A DNA stretch of 17,301 nucleotides. Source: Actinomyces sp. GTDB lineage: Bacteria; Actinomycetota; Actinomycetes; Actinomycetales; Actinomycetaceae. The DNA is taken from contig DUQT01000120.1 in NCBI GenBank assembly GCA_012837655.1, positions 1-17,301 of the forward strand. Direction: 5' to 3'. This document shows, piece after piece, positions 13,896 to 17,301 of this stretch; within the stretch, counting starts at the first letter, position 1; each line of letters begins with the position of its first letter. The translations under genes and the position numbers were made by a program. The notes beneath the pieces are model-generated. The model saw only the letters and a program-made list of their open reading frames with translations, ran no database searches and was not told the origin of the DNA.

Positions 13896-14423
13896 TTACT
13901 TCTTCTTAGTCTTCTTGTCGTCAGCTTCTTCTTCCGCGACGTTTTCAGCGAGGATCTCGTCAAGGCGTTCGTTCGCCACGTCCTCTTCGATCTCGCGGGA
14001 AAGAGCAAGTTCAGACGTCAGAATCTGACGGGCCTTTGACAGCATGCGCTTTTCACCAGCGGACAGGCCCTTTAGTGCGTCACGGCGCGAAAGATCGCGG
14101 ACAACCTCTGCGACTCGGACCGGGTCGCCGGTTGCGATCTTTTCCTGGTTCGCCTTGTAGCGACGCGACCAGTTCGAAGGTTCCTCCGTGTTTTCCTCAC
14201 GGAGCGTATCCATTACTTCTTCGAAGCCCTCTTCGTCAACGACGTCGCGGACACCAACTAGCTCCACGTTTTCAGCGGGAACCTGAATTGTGAGATCACC
14301 GGTTGTAACGCGTAGCGTCAGGTAGGTCTTCTCTTCACCACCAAACATGCGCTTGGTGATTTCTTCGATAGTGGCAGCACCGTGGTGCGGGTACACGACG
14401 GTTTCGCCAACCTTAAATGTCAT
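13896..14423 (-). CDS. carD: CarD-like RNA polymerase-binding transcription regulator
   Basis: CarD binds the RNA polymerase beta subunit and stabilises open promoter complexes, chiefly at rRNA and housekeeping promoters, as known from mycobacteria. The 175-residue protein has the N-terminal polymerase-interacting Tudor-like domain (FKVGETVVYPHHGAATIEEI, GDLTIQVPAENVELVGVRDVV) and the helical DNA-binding domain (PSNWSRRYKANQEKIATGDP, VAEVVRDLSRRDALKGLSAG, EKRMLSKARQIL). Its tail is charged: AENVAEEEADD, then KKTKKK. The ATG at 14423 begins the conserved part and has AGGAG 10 bases upstream. An ATG at 14459 would lie within the -10 TAAAAT and is rejected. The gene follows regX3 by 57 bases. 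Confidence 0.95.
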   Translation of the reverse strand: MTFKVGETVVYPHHGAATIEEITKRMFGGEEKTYLTLRVTTGDLTIQVPAENVELVGVRDVVDEEGFEEVMDTLREENTEEPSNWSRRYKANQEKIATGDPVRVAEVVRDLSRRDALKGLSAGEKRMLSKARQILTSELALSREIEEDVANERLDEILAENVAEEEADDKKTKKK

Positions 14424-14435
14424 CGCCGTTAAACT

Positions 14436-14454
14436 CCTGTTGGTAGACAACAGG
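14436..14454 (-). promoter_or_regulatory. Hairpin overlapping the carD ribosome-binding site
   Basis: On the minus strand CCTGTTG-TCTAC-CAACAGG forms a perfect 7-bp stem; its 3' arm contains AGG of the AGGAG ribosome-binding site. When formed, it would hide part of that site. Confidence 0.5.
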
Positions 14455-14457
14455 CCC

Positions 14458-14463
14458 ATTTTA
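14458..14463 (-). promoter_or_regulatory. Candidate carD -10 box
   Basis: TAAAAT on the minus strand fits TANNNT. A start about 7 bases downstream (near 14451) would lose the first bases of the leader hairpin, whereas a read-through RNA from senX3-regX3 would keep it. No good -35 is seen. A palindrome GTGATATCAC (14475-14484) overlaps the regX3 stop in the -35 neighbourhood. Confidence 0.4.
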
Positions 14464-14480
14464 CCAGTTTTTAGGTGATA

Positions 14481-15179
14481 TCACTCGTTGGGATCGACCA
14501 TCTTATACCCTAGACCGCGCACGGTCTGCAGAAGCTTCGGGTGTTTCGAGTCTTCCTCAATCCGCGAGCGCAAGCGCTTCACGTGAACGTCCAGCGTCTT
14601 TGTGTCGCCCACGTAGTCCGGCCCCCACACGAGGTTGATGATTTGCGTGCGCGTCAGGACACGATTCACGTTGCGAATCAGCAGTTCAAGCAGTTCAAAC
14701 TCGCGCAGCGGAAGGTGAACCATTTCGCCGTTTACTTCAACCTCGTGACGATCCACGAGGACGCGGATGGGTCCAACCTCTAGAACGTCCTCGTCTTCAT
14801 CTACGTCCGGTACGTCAGGAACCTGGCGGCGCATGACTGCGCGGATACGTGCGAGGAGCTCACGGTAGGAGTAGGGCTTGGTCACGTAGTCGTCAGCACC
14901 GATCTCCAGGCCAACTACGCGGTCTACGACGTCGTCCTTCGCGGTCACCATGATGATTGGGACTTGGCTTTCCTGCCTGATGCGGCGGCACACTTCAGTG
15001 CCTGAAATGCCCGGCAGCATTAGGTCCAGCAGGATCGCATCGGGCATTGAAATTTCTGTCAGTTCGAGGGCGCGTTCACCATCCTCGGCTTCGAGCACTT
15101 CATAACCATCACGTCGCAGATTAAAAACGAGCGGCGCGCGTAACGATTCCTCGTCCTCAACAACCAAGATAGTTGCCAT
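14481..15179 (-). CDS. regX3: Response regulator RegX3, OmpR/PhoB family
   Basis: RegX3 is the phosphate-responsive regulator phosphorylated by SenX3, controlling phosphate-uptake and stress genes. It has 232 residues. The receiver has E8/D9, phospho-acceptor D52 (LLDLMLPGISG) and K101 (YVTKPYSYRELL). An acidic linker (PDVDEDEDVLE) leads to the winged-helix domain (~130-232) with LPLREFELLELLI, VLTRTQIINLVWG, YVGDTKTLDVHVKRLRSRIE and TVRGLGYKM, very close to mycobacterial RegX3. A strong ribosome-binding site, GGAGGAGG, lies 7 bases before the ATG. The kinase gene ends 14 bases upstream. Confidence 0.96.
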   Translation of the reverse strand: MATILVVEDEESLRAPLVFNLRRDGYEVLEAEDGERALELTEISMPDAILLDLMLPGISGTEVCRRIRQESQVPIIMVTAKDDVVDRVVGLEIGADDYVTKPYSYRELLARIRAVMRRQVPDVPDVDEDEDVLEVGPIRVLVDRHEVEVNGEMVHLPLREFELLELLIRNVNRVLTRTQIINLVWGPDYVGDTKTLDVHVKRLRSRIEEDSKHPKLLQTVRGLGYKMVDPNE

Positions 15180-15193
15180 TTAGCGACCTCCTC

Positions 15194-16456
15194 CTATTCT
15201 TCGTCCTCATCATAATCGTCGTAGTCAGAATCCGAATCGTCGTAATAAGGATCGGACTCTTCATCATCAAAGTTGGGGCTTTCTTCTCCCGCCTGCGGGA
15301 TAACGAGCGTGAAAGTGGAACCCCGACCAGGTTTTGACCACACCGATATGGTTCCGCCGTGATCGGCGGCAATGTGCTTCACAATCGAAAGGCCTAGACC
15401 CGTGCCTCCAGTATTCCTTGAACGGGCCGGATCTACGCGGTAGAACCGCTCAAACACGCGAGTTTTCTCTGAGTCTGGGATTCCCAGGCCCGAGTCAACA
15501 ACGGCGACCCTCACCAGATCATCTGACACGGACGCATTTACCGTGACCCTGGTGTCCGGTTCGGAGTAGCGGATCGCGTTATCAACCAGGTTTCTAATCG
15601 CCGTTACAAGCAGGTGGTAGTCACCCCACACGTGACCGCCGCAGGGTTCACCTACCACCAGGGCGACTCGCGAAGCAGCAGCCGTGTTGCGTTGAAGTTC
15701 AACAGCTTCCCACACGGCCTCGTCAATATTTACAAGTTTCGCTTTCAACAGCGGGTCGCCCTGTTCGAGGCGGGACAGGTCAATTAAGTCTTGGACGAGT
15801 GAGCCCAAGCGCTTCGCTTCAGTGATTAGGCGCGGCGCGAACATCTTCACGGCCTCTGGGTCATCAGCATTGTCCGCAATAGTTTCAGCCATCAGCTGGA
15901 TCGCGCCGATAGGGGTTTTCAGCTCGTGCGACACGTTTGCCGTGAAGTCGCGGCGAACCGCGTCGGCTCGCCTCACGTTTGTTTCATCATCAGCCAGGAT
16001 CAGCACGCGCCCGCTCAGCAAACTCGCGACGCGCACATCCAAATAAATCAGTGAATCGGAGGAGTGACGAGACCGAGGAAGCTCCATCTTCCGCTGCTCA
16101 GTAAGCCCCGTCCTCCGAACTGAATCAACCATTTCAAGCACGGTTTTATGCACGATTTCGTCGTCGCGGACAAAACCGAGCGAATAGGCACTGGCGTCCG
16201 CACGCAGGACCTTGTTGTCTTTGTCAACCACAATCGCCACGGAAGCCATGGTGGTCAAAGCTGACTGCAGTTCCGGGTGAACTGGAGAGACGTGTTCGTC
16301 CTCAGGGACGGGTGTGTTCATCTTCTTTTCGGACACACGAAAAGCGAGGGCACCAACCGCACCCACAAAAAGGGAAACAAGTGCCACCAGTATCAAAATC
16401 GCAGGTTCTAGGCCACTCACAACATCGACAATAGAGGGAAAATCGTACAATTGCAC
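15194..16456 (-). CDS. senX3: Sensor histidine kinase SenX3
   Basis: SenX3 senses phosphate limitation together with PhoU and the phosphate transporter and phosphorylates RegX3. The 420-residue protein has one clear membrane helix (~19-40), a PAS-like sensor (~60-155), and a HisKA domain with the phosphorylated H177 in FTANVSHELKTPIGA. The ATPase domain carries RNLVDNAIRYS (288-298), VVDSGLGIP (319-327) and GGTGLGLSIVKHI (350-362). Residues 391-420 are a tail with 18 Asp/Glu, 4 Tyr and no basic residue, beyond the normal kinase end. The start is GTG at 16456; no clear ribosome-binding site is seen. It is divergent from phoU. Confidence 0.94.
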   Translation of the reverse strand: MQLYDFPSIVDVVSGLEPAILILVALVSLFVGAVGALAFRVSEKKMNTPVPEDEHVSPVHPELQSALTTMASVAIVVDKDNKVLRADASAYSLGFVRDDEIVHKTVLEMVDSVRRTGLTEQRKMELPRSRHSSDSLIYLDVRVASLLSGRVLILADDETNVRRADAVRRDFTANVSHELKTPIGAIQLMAETIADNADDPEAVKMFAPRLITEAKRLGSLVQDLIDLSRLEQGDPLLKAKLVNIDEAVWEAVELQRNTAAASRVALVVGEPCGGHVWGDYHLLVTAIRNLVDNAIRYSEPDTRVTVNASVSDDLVRVAVVDSGLGIPDSEKTRVFERFYRVDPARSRNTGGTGLGLSIVKHIAADHGGTISVWSKPGRGSTFTLVIPQAGEESPNFDDEESDPYYDDSDSDYDDYDEDEE

Positions 16457-16481
16457 TCATTACACTCAACAGCCGCCTGAG

Positions 16482-16503
16482 GTTAACCGCGAATTAACCG
16501 CGC
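16482..16503. promoter_or_regulatory. Candidate Pho box (RegX3/PhoP-type direct repeat)
   Basis: Two adjacent 11-base units, GTTAACCGCGA (16482-16492) and ATTAACCGCGC (16493-16503), resemble the direct-repeat units (GTTCACC type) bound by PhoP-family regulators. The site lies between the divergent senX3 and phoU starts and ends 10 bases before the phoU -35. Confidence 0.55.
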
Positions 16504-16513
16504 GCCTATCACA

Positions 16514-16542
16514 GCGACACCCTAAAGTGTTTCGATTATATT
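16514..16542 (+). promoter_or_regulatory. phoU promoter
   Basis: GCGACA (16514-16519) and TATATT (16537-16542) are separated by 17 bases, giving a leader of about 40 bases. A dyad CGACA-TATG-TGTCG (16543-16556) sits on the likely transcription start and may be a further operator. Confidence 0.5.
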
Positions 16543-16591
16543 CGACATATGTGTCGCAACACCTTGGCGATCATTTGGAAGGAACGCGAAT

Positions 16592-17257
16592 ATGCGCGAA
16601 ATGTACACGCAGGAACTCACCCAGCTTGGTAACCACATGGCCCGCATGGCACACCAGGTGGCACGAGCAATCAACCGAGCATCTCGAGCACTCGAAGAAG
16701 GTGACGTTGCGCTCGCGGAGCAGACGATCGACGCTGACGAACGAATCGACGCGCTTGCTTACACCGTTGACGAAACGTGCACTGACCTTCTGGCACTTCA
16801 GGCGCCGGTTGCTGGAGACCTGCGTCTTATTGTTACCGGTCTGCGCATGGCGCAAACCCTGGAGCGCATGGGCGACCTGGCCCGCAACATTGCGGCAGTC
16901 GCGCGTAACTCCTCGTCTACGAACAATCTTCCCGACGAAATCGCAGACGTTCTTAGGCGCATGGGTGAGCGTGCTCGCGCGACCGGTCAGGCCGTTTCAA
17001 CTCTGATGGATGGCCCGGACAGTGAACTGGCCACCAAGATCCAAAACGATGACGATCTGATGGATGACCTGCACGTTGAACTGCACCGTCTGCTACTGAA
17101 CCCGGATATGAACCTGGAGCCGGCGCAGCTTATCAACCTGACGCTGGTTGGCCGCTACTACGAGCGCTTCGGCGATCAGGCAACGAACGTTGGCCGCAAC
17201 ATTGTTTACTTGATTGAGGGCGAGATGTACCGTCGCGCCCAGGCAGAGAACCTCTAA
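16592..17257 (+). CDS. phoU: Phosphate-signalling protein PhoU
   Basis: PhoU links the phosphate ABC transporter with the SenX3-type kinase and keeps the phosphate response off when phosphate is plentiful. The 221-residue protein consists of two homologous three-helix bundles. The repeated metal-binding motif is seen as MAQTLERMGDLARNIA in the first half and YYERFGDQATNVGRNIVY in the second (both with E-R-x-G-D). The opening MREMYTQELTQLG is typical. The ATG at 16592 has AAGGA 8 bases upstream; ATG 16601 is less likely. No pst genes are visible within the remaining 44 bases, in which nothing else was recognised. Confidence 0.96.
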   Translation: MREMYTQELTQLGNHMARMAHQVARAINRASRALEEGDVALAEQTIDADERIDALAYTVDETCTDLLALQAPVAGDLRLIVTGLRMAQTLERMGDLARNIAAVARNSSSTNNLPDEIADVLRRMGERARATGQAVSTLMDGPDSELATKIQNDDDLMDDLHVELHRLLLNPDMNLEPAQLINLTLVGRYYERFGDQATNVGRNIVYLIEGEMYRRAQAENL

Positions 17258-17301
17258 TACTGATTAGAACTTCTGGTACAAAGAATCGACCCGAGTGAAA
17301 A

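Noticed and set aside
14424..14459. Longer carD start at 14459
   Set aside because: Its ATG is inside the likely -10 box; conserved CarD sequence starts at 14423, which has its own AGGAG.
16314..17006. 230-codon plus-strand open frame spanning senX3 start and phoU
   Set aside because: Overlaps two well-supported genes in another frame and crosses their promoter region.

Overview
The window looks like chromosome of a high-GC Gram-positive actinobacterium with moderate GC. A fermentative member of the Actinomycetales, such as the Actinomycetaceae, is my inference and not proven. The main evidence is the run senX3-regX3, carD, ispD, ispF, cysS, rlmB, which is a characteristic actinobacterial neighbourhood. 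Other support comes from divergent phoU, GTG starts, TANNNT -10 boxes placed directly before start codons, and CarD itself.

Layout from left to right. Positions 1-1907 (+) hold the 3' part of an ECF-type vitamin/metal importer: a two-domain ATPase cut by the window edge, then the EcfT membrane subunit. Positions 2009-9212 are all on the minus strand. Read in the direction of transcription they are cysS, a rhomboid protease overlapping its end, an ABC exporter (ATPase plus permease), a DesK-like sensor kinase with a NarL-type response regulator, and rlmB. The four-gene ABC/two-component block sits between cysS and rlmB and resembles the ATPase/permease/kinase/regulator modules that sense and export envelope-active compounds or lipids. 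Positions 9441-10142 (+) hold ispF alone, reversed relative to its neighbours. Positions 10309-12965 (-) hold two unrelated MFS transporters in tandem. Positions 13052-16456 (-) hold ispD, carD, regX3 and senX3. phoU (16592-17257, +) is divergent from senX3.

How the genes work together: SenX3-RegX3 and PhoU form the phosphate-limitation sensing circuit, and a direct-repeat Pho-box-like site lies between them. CarD is an RNA polymerase-binding regulator. IspD and IspF are two steps of the MEP isoprenoid pathway. CysS charges tRNA-Cys, and RlmB methylates 23S rRNA. The ABC/two-component module and the rhomboid protease act at the membrane, with unknown substrates.

No tRNA, rRNA, transposase, integrase or cas gene was seen. 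No gene-free stretch exceeds 300 bases. The longer gaps (4898-5096, 6853-7095, 9213-9440, 10143-10308, 16457-16591) hold the inverted, direct and tandem repeats and promoter-like sites listed below. I found no clear previously undescribed multi-gene system. The most unusual points are the flipped ispF with a repeat-encoded disordered N-terminus and a palindrome in a probable leaderless promoter, the paired 29-bp repeats plus large inverted repeat before the ABC/two-component operon, the hyperacidic SenX3 tail, and the hairpin over the carD ribosome-binding site.
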